A stretch of 64,000 nt of DNA from Marsupella aquatica (Eukaryota; Marchantiophyta). The position numbers were made by a program, and so were the translations under genes. The stretch is taken from positions 10,416,001-10,480,000 of the forward strand of contig OZ316894.1 of NCBI GenBank assembly GCA_973895155.1, written 5' to 3'. The notes beneath the pieces are model-generated. The model saw nothing but the letters and a program-made list of their open reading frames with translations, did no database searches and was not told the DNA's origin. Of the stretch, positions 21,288-34,139 are shown piece by piece (position 1 is the stretch's first letter; each line of letters begins with the position of its first letter).

Positions 21288-22350
21288 GAGACAGTGATTT
21301 TGAAGGGGAGCAGACAGAAGAATTTGTATGTGTTACAGGGCAATAATGTATGTGGAGAGGCCAATGTAACCAAGTCTCACGAGGAGATGACTCAACTATG
21401 GCATTCACGGCTAGGCCACATGAGTGAGAAGGGTTTGGCTATCTTACGGAAGAATTGACTCATTTTTGATTTGCAATCTTGTAAATTAGAGTTCTGTGAG
21501 CATTGCATTCTTGGAAAGCAGCATCGTCGTGCTTTCGGTGTTGGAACTCATCGTTTCAAAGCGGTTATTGAGTACATACATAGTGACGTGTGGGGTCCAT
21601 CCCTGACTCCCTCACACTCTGGAAAGTTGTACTATATATCATTTATTGACGATTACTCAAGATTTGTGTGGATTTATTTCATGACGCATAAGTCTGATGT
21701 CTTGTCCATTTTTAAGAAGTGGAAGGCCCAGGTGGAGAATCAGACTAGAAACACGCTCAAGTGTTTGAATTGGATACAAGGGTGAAGAGTCTGAGGTCAG
21801 ACAATGGCGGGGAGTACACTTTAGTGGAATTTGAACAATATTGTTCAGAACAGGGGATAACTCGCCATCTCACCACAATTTATACTCCGCAGTAGAATGG
21901 TATCGCTGAGAGGCTCAATCAGACACTATTGGAGCGGTCACGAAGTATGTTGAGCCAATCGGGTTTACCACAGGAATTTTGGGCAGAAGCTGTCAATACC
22001 GCAACTTATTTGGTAAATCTTTCTCCTTCTAGTGCTTTCAATTTCAAAACGCCGTTTGAGATGTGCTGTAAGCGGCAAGCAGACTATCATGGCTTGGTAG
22101 TTTTTGGAAGTGATGCATATGCTCTCACACCATAGCAAAATAAGACCAAATTGGAAGTATATAGGCTATGGGATCCTGTCGCCTGTAAGCTTGTTGTCGT
22201 AGGGATGTTTCCTTCAATAAATCCAGATTATTGGAGGGGAGAATACTCAGATCTCCCGTACTGACAAAGGAAAATTTCTTATCCTAGATCTCGTTGAGGG
22301 GGAGATTGGTCATGAGGTACATGACCAGAGAGAAGGAGTTGCTCCAATTA
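21288..22350 (+). pseudogene. Copia 1 integrase remnant
   Basis: It resumes after the insertion with KNLYVLQG and the His/Cys zinc site (HSRLGHMSE ... FCEHC), then the core with D (IHSDVWGP), D (SDNGGEYT) and E (IAERLNQTLLERSR). Breaks include TGA 21456-21458, a frame change near 21780, TAG 21893-21895 and TAG 22133-22135. The catalytic acidic residues are still readable, but the protein cannot be made whole. Integrase inserts the cDNA into the host chromosome. Confidence 0.85.
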
Positions 22351-24200
22351 TGGAGTTGGTTCCTCTGCCAAAGGAACCGCAGAGGAACCAGAGGAGTTTG
22401 TTGATGCTGGTGAGCAGCAAGTGGATGCTGCTGAGCTTCAAATTATACCAGCACACGCAGATCAATCGGAGTCATCGGCTAGAAGAACATCTGGTCGCAC
22501 TTTACGCGCTCCACCAAGGTATGGACAGTGGGTTGATTCATCTCAGTTGCAAGAGGAGAACTTTGTTACTGATGATGAGGGTGATGCGTTGATTTTGGAA
22601 GAAGGGAAACCTTCTTTATTTCATGAAGCAAGTGCTTCAAAGGAGAAGCAGGAGTGGGCTGCAGCAATGCAAACGGAGATGCAATCACTGAAGGACAACA
22701 AAACTTGGAAGCTTGTCAAACTGCCTGAGAGACAGCAAGTGGTGGACAACAAGTGGATATACAAGCTGAAGGATCAATCCACAGGAGGTGGATCAAAGGT
22801 CTACAAGGCTAGGTTGGTAGCCAAGCTAAGGGATTCACACAGGAAAAAAGTGTAGATTACAATGAGGTCTTCTCACCAGTTGCTAAGTACTCAACAATAC
22901 GACTATTATGTGTGCTTGTTGTTACGTTTGGTCTGCTGCTAGATCAGATGGATGTTGTCACAGCTTTTCTCTCCATGGCACCTTGGAAGAGGTGATCTTC
23001 ATGAGATAGCCGCTAGGTTTTGTGAAGAAAAGGCAAGAGGATTTGGTTTGCAGATTACTGAGATCCTTGTACGGGTTGAAGCAATCACCAAGACAGTGGA
23101 ATAAGCGGTTTGATGATTGGATCCGTGCACAAGGCTTTCACAGGAGTGTGTTTGACCCATGTGTGTATCTTAAACCGGTGAAGAATGTTGTTTTTGGGTT
23201 CATTGTTTTAGTAATTTATGTGGATGACATGCTTATTGCGGCCAAGGATAGGTCTGAGATTGTTAAGCTCAAGGCACTACTTAGTGTAGAGTTTAAGACG
23301 AAGGACTTAGGGCCAGCTAAGAGAATTTTGGGTATGGAGATCACTAGGGACTTGAAGGCTGGTAAGCTATGGTTGACGCAGAGCAGTTATGCGAGGAAGG
23401 TAATTGCAAGGTTCAACATGGGGGATAGCAAGCCAATAAATACCCCGTTGGCTCCACACTTCAAGTTGTCATCAGCTTTCTGTCCTATGGATGACACAGA
23501 GAAGGGGTTGATGTCAAAGGTTCCGTATGACAAGGCAGTGGGGAGTCTCATGTATTTGATGACTTGCACTAGACCTGATCTTGCCATGGTTATGGGCAAG
23601 GTGAGCAGGTACATGTCGAATCCAGGGAAGGTACACTGGGAAGCAGTAAAGTGGATTATTCGGTATTTGAAGGGTACCGTGGATCATGGTCTATTGTTTG
23701 ATGCACATGCTGATAATGCTAGATCATTGATGGGCTATGTAGATGCTGTCTATGCACAGGATCTGGATCAGAGGAGGTCAACAACAGATTATGTGTTCAC
23801 ACTGGGAGGTGGATGCATAAGTTGGAGGTCTACTTTGGAGAAGTGTATTGCTTAGTCTACTACAAAAGCGGAGTATGTTGCAGCAATGGAAGCAGCAAAG
23901 GAAGCGATTTGGTTGGATAGATTGATCACTGAGATGGGATTGTCACAGGGGAATGTGAAGCTTCATTGTGATAGTCAGAGTGCGCTTCACCTTGTTGTGA
24001 ACCAGGTGATGGACAGTAGAGTAAAGCACATTGACTTCAGGTATCATTTTATCAGGCAAGCTGTGTCTGATAATATGTTTGAGCTAGTCAAGATTGACGG
24101 TAAACTCAACCCGGCTGACGCTTTTACCAATGTGATTCCTTTGGAGAGTTTTTCTAGACACCATGATGCGTTGCAGGTTTTGCAATTGCCTCACAAGTAG
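22351..24200 (+). pseudogene. Copia 1 reverse transcriptase and RNase H remnant
   Basis: RT starts near 22640 (EWAAAMQTEMQSLKDNKTW). A 4 bp insertion (CTAA) near 22829 shifts the frame. TAG occurs at 23007-23009 where copia 2 has Gln. The catalytic YVDD is intact at 23217-23228. RNase H follows (SLMGYVDAVYAQ), where an expected Asp is Val, with TAG at 23853-23855, then DSQSALHLV and a C-terminus ending at 24198-24200. The longest surviving frame is 23022-23855. Confidence 0.9.
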
Positions 24201-24391
24201 GGTTACTTAACATTTGTGTAGATACTGAGATATGCTCTTGCTCACTCCTTGTATAGGCTACGGCTTAGTTTTGGTCTACTCTCGTATAAAGAGGGAAAAA
24301 CCGGTTTGGTTTTTCTTTCCAGAACTTCCCGCTGAGCAATCATATTGGTAGTAGTCTTTACCCTCCCCTAGACCAGAGTCAAGGGGGAGAT

Positions 24392-24736
24392 TGTTAGGAT
24401 TTACTCTTAGGTCTAGAGTTACAAATGTACCGTAGTTAAGGCTAACCTTAGTCGCAGACTTGGTTAGGTTAGTCATGTTGTGCACACTCTATAACCAAGC
24501 GGTGTTTGCTTGGAGAGTGAGAACTTAGGCTCATTGTTACGGAGCTAGTTGAGAGATAGAGAAAGCTTGCCCTGTGGATGCTTGGTATGGCCGGTCGGCC
24601 TAGAGTGCAGTAAAGCTCATGTGTATTCCCGTGGATGTAGCCTCATGTGGAGGTGAACCACGTATCTCTCTGTGTCGACTCCTGTGCGTTGGATGGTTCA
24701 TGGGCTTGCCGTTGCGATTGTTGTCTATGCTCAACA
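24392..24736 (+). repeat. 3' LTR of copia 1
   Basis: 345 bp, starting TGTTAGG directly after the purine tract and ending CTCAACA. It differs from the 5' LTR by scattered substitutions, many of them C/T or G/A, and a few missing bases near 24524. Confidence 0.95.
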
Positions 24737-24741
24737 GGCCT

Positions 24742-26014
24742 TTGGGTCGCTGGTTAATGCCCTATATTGCGCCACCATACAAAGTAGGGGTCAGTCGGGT
24801 CTTTCAACACATTTGCCCTCCAAACTGTATGAGAGGCTTTCACCTCAAACAATATGATCTTTATCCTATAGTTATTTGTGATTTATGAAATAATGTAATA
24901 GGTGTTATTTATTAATATGAGTTGGCCTATAAATTAAGTATACATTTGTGGCCATGAAAATGTACATTTCAGAACTGATTTCAATAAATCTTTTAATTAA
25001 TCAATACACTTTTAATAAATAGGCTGATCACTGAGCAAAGAAAAAAATACACTTTTAATAAATAGGCGATCACCCCCAATATCATTTTTCCTTTTTTGCC
25101 CTGGATTTTACCCTGGATTTTACTCTTGTGTATTTGTAATGCTGCCAAACGCTAACTCACCCTTTGCAAATCATAAACCTGCCTTTCACCCCGTGAACTC
25201 ACCGTTTCCAATTCAAGAGCCTACGGACTTTACAAACTCATATGCAAGCCAAACTTTTTGAATTGGAATATAAGTGATCGAGGTAGTTATAGCGGAGTAC
25301 ATTAAATTGAGTAAAAGTTTAAAGCTGGGGCTCAAATAATGTCGAAAAGTATGAGAATACATCTGGTGAGTATAGCTTCGATCGATCATCATGCAAGTCA
25401 CCTTAATTAGCATCGATCGTGGACCAGTTAAAATTATCCGCTTATTCAAAACAAAGCTAAAACCGGATGGAGGTAGAGAACAACACAAAGCCCGTTCTTG
25501 CTGCCAAATCAAAGATATTTTAGTTACAAGTTGCTGGTATCTTGTATAAGAGCCAAATTAACGGGGTGGTTCGGCAATACAGAAAGCTGAAATTTATAGC
25601 TAGAATGCTTGAGACTCCCAATCCCCAGCCTCAGTTGCAAACTATTTCATACTCATTCAATATTCCACAACCTAAGCTAGGAGTGCACCTTGCTAGCTAG
25701 TATTGCTGTCAACGTACTGGCCATTGCAGGAAGCAAATGAGATCTAATTAAGTAGTCACTGGTCGATCGATATTCTCTTGAATTGACGCCAGTAAGTGTT
25801 TATTTTGAATGACATGGTCGTTTAAATCCGACACCGAGCTTATTTTATTCGGAATACATGCAAAAACAGTTTCAATAAGGTACTGTTCCTTATTCAAATA
25901 TATGTACTTATTCGACTAATCACGGCAGTATGCTCATTGTGGCAGTACGTTATTTCTCCTTCTAAACGGCAGTACTGCTTCGCCAGTCACAGATTCTCGC
26001 TAGTCTCGTCGGTT
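24742..26014. other. AT-rich intergenic DNA
   Basis: No coding frame is supported. ATACACTTTTAATAAATAGG occurs at 25004-25023 and 25047-25066, and a 19 bp phrase GCTTCGCCAGTCACAGATT occurs at 25977-25995 and 26027-26045, the second copy lying inside the last exon of the next gene. The stretch from 25.9 kb probably holds that gene's 3' UTR. Confidence 0.4.
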
Positions 26015-27108
26015 TCAGGGTCTCGTGCTTCGCCAGTCACAGATTTTAGTCTCTTCAGCATCAGGGTTCTCCAATTGATCTTCCAATGCCCTCCAGAATC
26101 CTGCATCATCGATTGTCCAGAAAGCAGAGGGACCAGCCTCCCCGTTCGCAAGCAGCTTCCAGTCGACGTTCATGTTCCACTTACCTGTTCCCAACAGGGC
26201 ATACCTGCACACAATCAATTCAAGTACGTGACATTTCACCCAGGGCACAGGATGGAATTCTGTCAAAACCCTTCTCCACTAATGACAAATATAGGCCAGG
26301 GGTCCGCATGAAAGACATCTGAAAATGAGGTTAGATTCAATCTAGATAGAAAAGCTGATTGCCAAAAGGCTCAAGAAAATATCGTAAGTTGGAAGGACAC
26401 TACTAGTATTAATAACTCAGTAAACAGTTGTATTGATATATAGCTAGCCTTGTGCATGTGACAAAACTCCACTCTAGTTTCGTCCAAATTAAGCTCTCGA
26501 TCACTGGCTGGATAATATATGCTTCTAGTAAGACAGAACGTTGACACCCAGATGATTCCCAGATCCAGAGCAAATTAAATTGTAGAGTTTTCTCAATTAA
26601 TGTGACTGATGAATTGAAAAGGCCGGCCAGCTCTAGCATTATTTATGCTTGTAACGTACCCACGAGAATCATATATAGCAGATATATATATATAACAATC
26701 ATAATAAATTTTTATTATTTCTGTGGATCGATGACGTGGAAAACATAAGGCCTCCAGTTGATATATGTATTCCGAAGCCTACACAGCTAGAAAGAAAATC
26801 TAGCTAAATTAATCATTCAGCAATTAAGTATGAAGTCCAGTAGGATATAGAACTCACGAAGTGGAGATAGATGCGATGTCATCATCCACAACCATCTCAT
26901 ACCGTCCCCCCACAGGAAGCCTGAACTCTTCTTCACCGTTATCGAAAGAGCCATCCTTAAATGTGAAATGATGTGTGTAGTCAATTTCGAAGTTAGAAAG
27001 GTTGTCGACCACAAGCATCGGCGGGTCCGGCACAGGCGGCACTGGTTGACCAAAGCCTCGCGAAACCAGCAGCATCAGGCAGAGAAGTGCATATGATGCT
27101 TTTCCCAT
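26015..27108 (-). CDS. Small secreted protein, two exons, unknown function
   Basis: Exon 1 is 27108-26858 and ends at a GTGAGT donor. Exon 2 starts at 26204 after a TGTGCAG acceptor and ends with a stop at 26015. Joining them keeps phase and gives 146 residues. The N-terminus is a clear signal peptide (GKASYALLCLMLLVSRGFG) followed by QPVPPVPDPP. The mature part is acidic and rich in aromatic residues (NFEIDYTHHFTFKDGSF, WNMNVDWKLLANGE, AGFWRALEDQLE) with one Cys. No catalytic motif or known family is recognised. The 653 bp intron is in a normal range. Exon 2 contains an internal GT...AG segment of 84 nt that could be removed in frame. A TATA box lies about 250 bp upstream of the ATG. The signal peptide, clean splice phase and TATA support a real gene. 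The start is the only ATG before the signal peptide. Confidence 0.65.
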
Positions 27109-27356
27109 TGTATCCTCTCGATCTATTGAGGAGAGAAGCTAGCAGAAAGGTATTTCAAAGTGTTTCCAAGTCTGACGATGGCAAGAAAAGATAGTGGAAG
27201 AGAAGCAAGGGCACTGAGTAAGATAATCAAGAAGCTGGACTGGAGGAGGAAAGAGCACCTCAGGCCGGGAGGCGGAGGAAGAGAAGAAAAGAGACCTGCA
27301 GACAGGAAAATGGAGCAGCCAGCAGAGAATGGATAGGATGAACGAACCACAACGGT

Positions 27357-27366
27357 CTTATATAGC
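27357..27366 (-). promoter_or_regulatory. TATA box of the secreted-protein gene
   Basis: Read on the minus strand the site is GCTATATAAG. It would place the transcription start near 27330 and give a 5' UTR of about 220 nt before the ATG at 27108. Confidence 0.55.
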
Positions 27367-27369
27367 CGC

Positions 27370-28600
27370 AGAAGGATATGAAGCTAGGCTAAAGGTTCGG
27401 AGATTGGGTGTTTGCCAAGCCCCGAGTTTTTGGACAGTTGGAAATGGCACATGCACGGGGTGACGCCAGCTCAGCAAACCATAATCCAAATATATGGTCA
27501 CGTACAACTAATGTATCACTAACCCAACCCAGGCTACTATCCATAATTATTACTTGCTTGAGGGCTGACTGTAGCTCAATGTGCTATCCCCAAAGAAAGA
27601 TTCCTACCTAAAGCTGCCACCTGTCAAGTAACGTCTTCTATCACCCAGCCTCTACTGTGCACCCCAAACAGTCTACCTGTCAGAGCATTCACCAAGCCTT
27701 GTTTCATGCGCAATCCAAAGCTCGACAAGCCCTGCCCTTACCATCGATCGATCTGTACGTAAGTAAAGCCAACCGGCGTATCTTTTAACTTTTCAACCCC
27801 ATTCGCTGATTCAGCCTCTATTGGACGTACGTCCATGCTCTTAATTACTTGGGGGCAGGGCCGGGCGCGGTGGAGAAAAATAGCAACCAGGACCCATCGT
27901 GCTCTTGAGTAGCAACTCTTCTTTTCATTCGAGAATATATTTTGAGATTCTTGTGTAACGCATCATAATTAATGTGGAAGATCGAGCGGGGTGTAGTGAA
28001 CTGGTTTTTCAAAGTGAATCACGACCTTAATCAATGAAAATTGGATATTTGCCCCATAGCTACAACACAGGGCCGGTATACTCGAGGAAACAGAGAGCTT
28101 CAATGTATAGGATTAAAGGCATACGCCCCCCCCCCCCCCCCCCCTCCCCCCTTCCTTACTAGATATAGGGTAACCATATTTCTATCTGCCTATGCGGGAG
28201 ATGGACATACAGGAGACTGTGTCCTAGTAAAGGGGACTGTATGTCTTTGGTCGTTCAGGTCATGTGTTTAGTTCGGGGTTTAGTTATTATTGGACCACAT
28301 CGACCATGCTCACATTTCTTTTTTCTGTTCTGTCTGCGGGGGCCTCAGCTTTGCAAGAGGGGCTCAACTTTGCAAGGAGACCATATATAGCTTGTCATAA
28401 GAAATTATAACTTACTTGGACAGGAGTACGTAATTGGGCAAGGACCAGGATCGAGTAACTGGGCAAGAACCATAAGATATAACTGAACGCGCGACCTTAA
28501 AGAAAGGGATGCGCCAGGATCAAAGGCTGGATCCACCATCTGATCGAAGTTTTGTACCACACCCACTCATTTATGGTCAGTGAAGAGGGAAGAATCATTT
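27370..28600. other. Intergenic DNA with a poly-C tract
   Basis: No supported gene. A run of 19 C lies at 28126-28144, followed after one T by six more C. The part nearest 27.4 kb is the upstream region of the minus-strand secreted-protein gene. Confidence 0.4.
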
Positions 28601-30861
28601 TTGGGTTTAATTACATGTTTAGTGAGTAATTAATGTACCGTTGGAGTATACTATCAGAGCTGGAAACACTGGAGACATGGGCCAACACATGCGCCAAAGG
28701 AGACTTGCGACTCCGGCAATGGCGAGTCAGTTTAGGGCGCGCACTGCACCGCGCCGGTGGAAGTGCTTTCACTAAATTCACCCTTCAACCCGAATGCCCA
28801 AAAAGCAATCTCCAAACTGTTAATTCACTAACCATCTTTGAGCCATAATACAGCTCAAAGACTAACCATCGTCGAAGCACAAAAACCACCACACCCACGA
28901 GACCACCAACCCTCCACCAGGAACAATCCGGCCCCAGTCCATGCAACATCTCATGGACCGAGCTCATGGAACACTGGGGCAAGCCCAAAGTCGCAGTCAG
29001 AGCAAGAAAGGACCATACTGATCCACAGGACAATAATCCAAAGATCCAATCCGGTAAGAAACCCCACCAAACCCCGCACAAACCCTAAAACCTCGTGACG
29101 CTTCAGAGCACCATCACACAAGTATCTTAGGACCCAGAGACCAAGCCAGGGCCAGACAAGGCCACGTTGACAACGATACTCAAAGTCACAGCCAGGCTGG
29201 ACCCCACACCAAAAGATCCATCCAGGGCCACCACTCTAGGCCACACTGGCAGAAAACCCAGGCTTATCTACTCCTTGCTCCCTATACTCAAAGAGATTGC
29301 AAGTCAACCAGAAAGGGCCAGGCGGCCAAAGAATTCGATCCACAACAACCAAAGAGTCTCTGTCCTTGTCCTCCAGAAATATGCCCCATGACTCCATAGC
29401 AGGTGTGATATATCGAGGGCACAGGTTGCATGCTGCCAAAGATATTGGACAAATTAAAAACCACGAGATGGAAAAGAACAAGAGGGTATTTGAAGACACG
29501 AGCATGACCTGTCGCAAGCCATCACCTTCCCCAAGTATTAGAGCCCCTATCCATAAAAACAAAACATCAAACATTGAAGCGTTCCTAAGTTAACCAAACC
29601 TGGCTGTCATTCCTCTCAAGAAACCTAATTATATGGATACAGGATACTTCAGCCATCCTTAATTCAAGCAGTGCTAGCACAATAATAGGCTGCTACCTAC
29701 TGTTCCGATGTTGGTCCCTTAACTCCACGCTTAACTCCTCACTTGCGACTTGAGAAGCACGTACATGCATCAGAATAGCCTTGCTGCGGCCTCTGTAAAT
29801 CCCCTTGAGAACAACTCACTATCCACCACTCAACGGAGCAATTTTAATTTCACTTCGTCAATTAGGCATGCAAATTAATACAGAGCGCAAAATGAGAGGA
29901 TGACAATGCAAGAATTGGGCCCATGTGAGAAACAAATATTTCTTCTTCACTATGCAACTTCAGCATCCTCAGAAAGCTTTTCCTTGCAAATTCTGCTTAG
30001 GTCCGATCGCAAACCACATATTACCCTTTTAGCGGCTCCACAAGACGCGAGGATTGTCTCGTTCATTGGACGCCTGATAGCATGAATTGCATGATTGTAA
30101 TTCAGTAAAGCCTTCAGTAGTGGAAGTTTATGTGTCCGGGATTAGTTGAGCTCTGCCAATGCTCACCCACCGAACCAAAAAGGTACCCATGCCTCGAAAG
30201 CCACGGAACATCTTGTTCGACTTCAAAGTGTCCCCGAAATAGCTTTTAAATAGCAACAATTGTCCAAGACCTTCTGTATTGCCACTGATAACCCATGATA
30301 GACAGATCTGGGCGCCATCCAATATATCCGCTGAATAGATGACGTACATCGAAATTGCTCCACTGAAGGTCTCCTTCTAAAGGGGTCTCATTTAGGCGCA
30401 ACGTTTTTGGGTAAAACACACCCAAAAAATATTTATAAGAAGCTTTTCATAGTATGTGTTTACCTACTCTACCTTTTTAACAGCACCAGGAATTCTCCTG
30501 GATCAGATCAATTCAACGATCAATCCAGCTCAGAATCTTCCTCTGAAACTCTTTAAAAAGAATGTCCATGCAATTGTGCACATAATGCTGACTTAGAATC
30601 TTGCTTCCAGTCACTACCACCGGGCCTGCAATAAACTGCAGGCGGCTCCTTACTGTGAACCCTAAAAAATTTCAAACCTGTGAGGGTAATGTCCGCCCCA
30701 AAATTAATTCAAACCGCACTATGTTCTGTTCATCCTGCTTACTATCGCATTAATCTGCAGCTGTCTCGAGGTCTTCCCAAACTTATCACATTTACAAACA
30801 CCCCCGAAAACATGCAGAATGAAATAAACCGACAGCCAGGTTTGCATAGAGTAACTTCAAC

Positions 30862-30903
<42 letters not shown>

Positions 30904-32345
30904 TTTGAAAAATCAGGTGTTATCCACGCAATGAAAAAGTCACGGCCCCCTTCTCGTGTCGGCAGCTTTTAGTATGACTAGCTATAAGTTAATTTACGCA
31001 AAATGGTTGTGATGTGGGTTCTCGTGTACTCGAGTTCCTTGTAGGCTGTCACGTACTTACTTCTGGTTCCCACGGGCCAGTCGTTGAAGGGCAGACGATG
31101 AGACTTTCCCGATGAGACTTTCGCCACTCAGGCTTCCCTTGGCACATGCTAAAAAAATGGCTGCATTCTAAACCGTAGTGAGGGAAGCTTTAGGTTACTC
31201 TTAGCAGTTGTGTAATAGAGTTCATGACTTTATACTTACTATCAACTTACGGGATGACCCTAGTTGTGTTGATTTTGGCTTGACCTTCAATATATACGGA
31301 CCCGCATGCATGCCTGGGAAGCTCTTTCCAAAATTCCAGAGCTCGGTCCAAATTTCCAGGCACCAAGTGGAGCCACAACTGACATCACAGCAGATCACCG
31401 CACGACGAAAGATCATTATCTCTGCTCCAAAGCAGACCGTCTCCCACAAACGAGATGCCAAAACAACTTACAAACTTGTCCCATTGCGTTCTGAAGTAAG
31501 CACCATTCCTCCCGATTCATCCATTTCACAAGCAAAAGGCTCAAACCAGATAGCACGCATGCTGCACTCTAACTTCATCAGCACAATACTAATTGTATTC
31601 ACAGAATCTACTCTGCACCAAGGCCCCACCGGGCGCCGAGAAAGCTCAGCATCCCTGGCAGGCCTCATCAAAATGAGAATCTGCTCCAATGCGCACCAGC
31701 AATTACTCCTCCCTTCCCGATCATAAAGCAGTTAAAAGTGCCAAAAACAGGACCGAACGACAACAGGATCAACCAAGTTCGTCCGGAAACTCAGGCCCCT
31801 TCCGACTCAATTCCTCATTTCCTCCATTCTCACTATATGCACGACAAGTCACAGGATACTTTGTCGCCCCCGCCCTTCCGCTCAGTGTCCAAAATTCCTG
31901 GTCATGCTCCGAAAAATTAATCACCAGGCAAGAAAGCAAATGTCAAGCCAGCGACAGAAATCCAGCAGCAGCAAGCTTCCAAAGCGAAGCTCACCAAAAC
32001 CAACGCTCCGCAGAAGTCCCTGATCTTTGTATTTACGTTTGACCAATTTGATCCAATGCTGTGTAAGATTCCAACTCGGACCTGTGCTGTGCAAGATCGC
32101 TCACTTGCCTGAAACTTTCACGATTCTAACGCCGACGCATTCATATGAAAGCTCTGCCCCTTGCGAATACAATGCAGCCTTAAGCACTACGAACTGTCAA
32201 TCGACGAAACGGCTACGTCTTTCCTCATGCCCACGACCTTCTCACCCAAGCACTGAAATTACAAGCTCCATCGTCGTCCTCCCCAGCACTTCGCAGCGCA
32301 GCCTACTAGTGGGGGCTAGCTCTATCAACGGGTCTTTTAGGTGAC
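28601..32345. other. Unassigned 3.7 kb, many short frames, no domain
   Basis: Short open frames occur on both strands (for example 29236-29574 minus, 31208-31726 plus, 30128-30349 minus), but none shows a domain or a splice-consistent chain. The minus frames are hydrophobic and Trp-rich, as can happen opposite Pro/Ser-rich plus frames. I found no reverse transcriptase motif. A (TA)n microsatellite is at 30871-30899. The stretch could be an old degraded transposon or non-coding transcript region. Confidence 0.35.
30871..30899. repeat. (TA)n microsatellite
   Basis: About 14 perfect TA units directly after a run of nine A. Confidence 0.95.
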
Positions 32346-34139
32346 TAAGTACATGGGAATGATTATATATGTTTTTATTAACTTTCTCACGTACCCGTTC
32401 TTTTTTCTATAGTCAATATTTCCATAATCCAAAACTTTTTCTTGCTATTGTTTTCTCTTCACTGCCATTGGATCTGGCTTGGCTTTCTGTTGCCAGATCC
32501 AGAAAAGTTATTCACTCTCTTCACTGTTCACTGGATTGAGTGTTATCCAAGAATTGGTGTTAGTACAAAATCGGCAGCACTAATTGTGGTGAACTTGATC
32601 TAGAGTCCAGATCGAGTAACACTAATAGGCCTTTCAAATTAGTGTCTTTCCACTTTTGCTTAAACTGCAAAAATTGAGTGATCTCGAGTCCAGATTAACA
32701 TCACTTCTTGTGGATCTTTCATGTTTTTTTTCCTTCATTTTTTGTATTCTTGAGACCAAACAACACTATGTCCTGTTTGCAAAATTAGTATAACACTGAT
32801 TCATGGGTAAAGCCCCACATTTTATGCACATTAACACTGATTATGGTGAACATTGTAGTTATTATCCTGAGCGTTCTTATCTATTCAAAATGAACTCATG
32901 ATTCTGTCTATGCTGGTGACCTTTCTGGTGTGTTATTGGATCTTTGGGTTGAGTGACCCTGCATTTTGTGTAACTGTAGTTGGACTCCACTTCGGCTGTG
33001 GGGTAGGGGCTCTAGGTTTTGCCCAATCCGTCTCTTCAGGTCTTGTTGATCTACTTGAATAAATGACATCAAACATTTTGGACCCACCTACTAGTTACAT
33101 TTGTGCTTCAACTTCTTGTTTTGAAGCTAGACAAATCGAACTTTAGAATAGAAACTGCAGTCAGCTAAGGGCTATGGTTTAGAATGGCAAAGCTAGCTTT
33201 AGAAATGAAGCTGCAGTCAAAAAGGGGCTGTGGTTGAGACAAAAGCCTCTAGCCCGTGAATCTAGCCAGGCAGGGGCAACAACAAAACAGATCCACGTGC
33301 ACCGGAATTGAAATGAGCTTCCTTTTGTTATCACCAATTGCCTTGAGGAGATTTTCGTGTGGCTATCATTTGAGCATTCATGAACCATTTTCCAACTTTT
33401 CGAAATGAATTCAAGAGGAGATCGTGGTATAACCCCCCGGCCAGTCTGGCCCTATGGTATTGCAATTCAACACAGCTATTACTTATAGCTTTCTCACTGA
33501 TCCCACTGGTCCGCTCATTCGAAAGCAATGTACACATTCAAATTTGCAAGTGACCATCTGAGCTGTGGAATCAATGTGCTTAAGTATAATCTTGGACGTC
33601 CAGGCAGGTCTCTCACCAGGTCATTTGTTGAATTGAAGGGCGGGGCGAAGTTGGAAAGAGGTGGGGCTGGGCTGCCGTACTTGGGATAGAGGGGAACAGT
33701 GGGGGACCAAACCGTTTTTTACTATGGTGAGCCAAGCCCACCATAGATGATCCCAGTGCTCTGTTTGGCACACAGGTGAGAGTCCTCTCAAGTAGAGCAA
33801 CGAGTTTTAGTGGTTCGCTTTTAAAATTCTAGGAAATGAGAGGAAAGTCAGAAGATACTGAACGGGTGCCTCGTGGTTCTTTACAGTAATGGAAAACCCA
33901 TTGGGTGGATCTAAACGTAGCAGCTGAAACCGTCATTCAGAGTAAGAGTGACGATAAAGACAAGCTAGTGATTGAATCCAAGTACATTCAAGCACGCTGA
34001 CATAAGTTTATTGAAGGTATGCAAGGTAAACAATAACAATACCCTCCAGACTCTTGTTGCCAACGTCCAGCCAACTTAAGGGAGTACCACAGAATTCACG
34101 TTCTTACAAGTCCAGACTAGAAAAGATACATGGGCTGAT
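32346..34139. other. Intergenic DNA downstream of PSAK
   Basis: No gene is supported. The part below 34140 must contain the 3' UTR of the minus-strand PSAK. A short perfect hairpin, CTATGGTG with its complement CACCATAG, lies at 33722-33746. Confidence 0.4.

Larger units (their letters stand above)
14242..24736 (+). mobile_element. Ty1/copia LTR retrotransposon 1, 10.5 kb, defective
   Basis: The element starts TGTTAGG and ends CAACA and is flanked by GGCCT on both sides (14237-14241 and 24737-24741), a 5 bp target duplication. It has two LTRs of about 347 bp, a primer-binding site and a purine-rich tract (AAGGGGGAGA, 24381-24390). Coding order is gag, protease, integrase, reverse transcriptase, RNase H, the copia order. 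The body is broken by stops and frameshifts, by TIR copy B, by a 296 bp element in gag, and by a 2.85 kb insertion between protease and integrase. The LTRs differ at roughly 5% of positions by eye, so the insertion is not recent. It cannot move on its own. Confidence 0.95.

Noticed and set aside
28633-28660. TATCAGAGCTGG resembling a copia primer-binding site
   Set aside because: No LTR end precedes it and no matching LTR or coding region follows.
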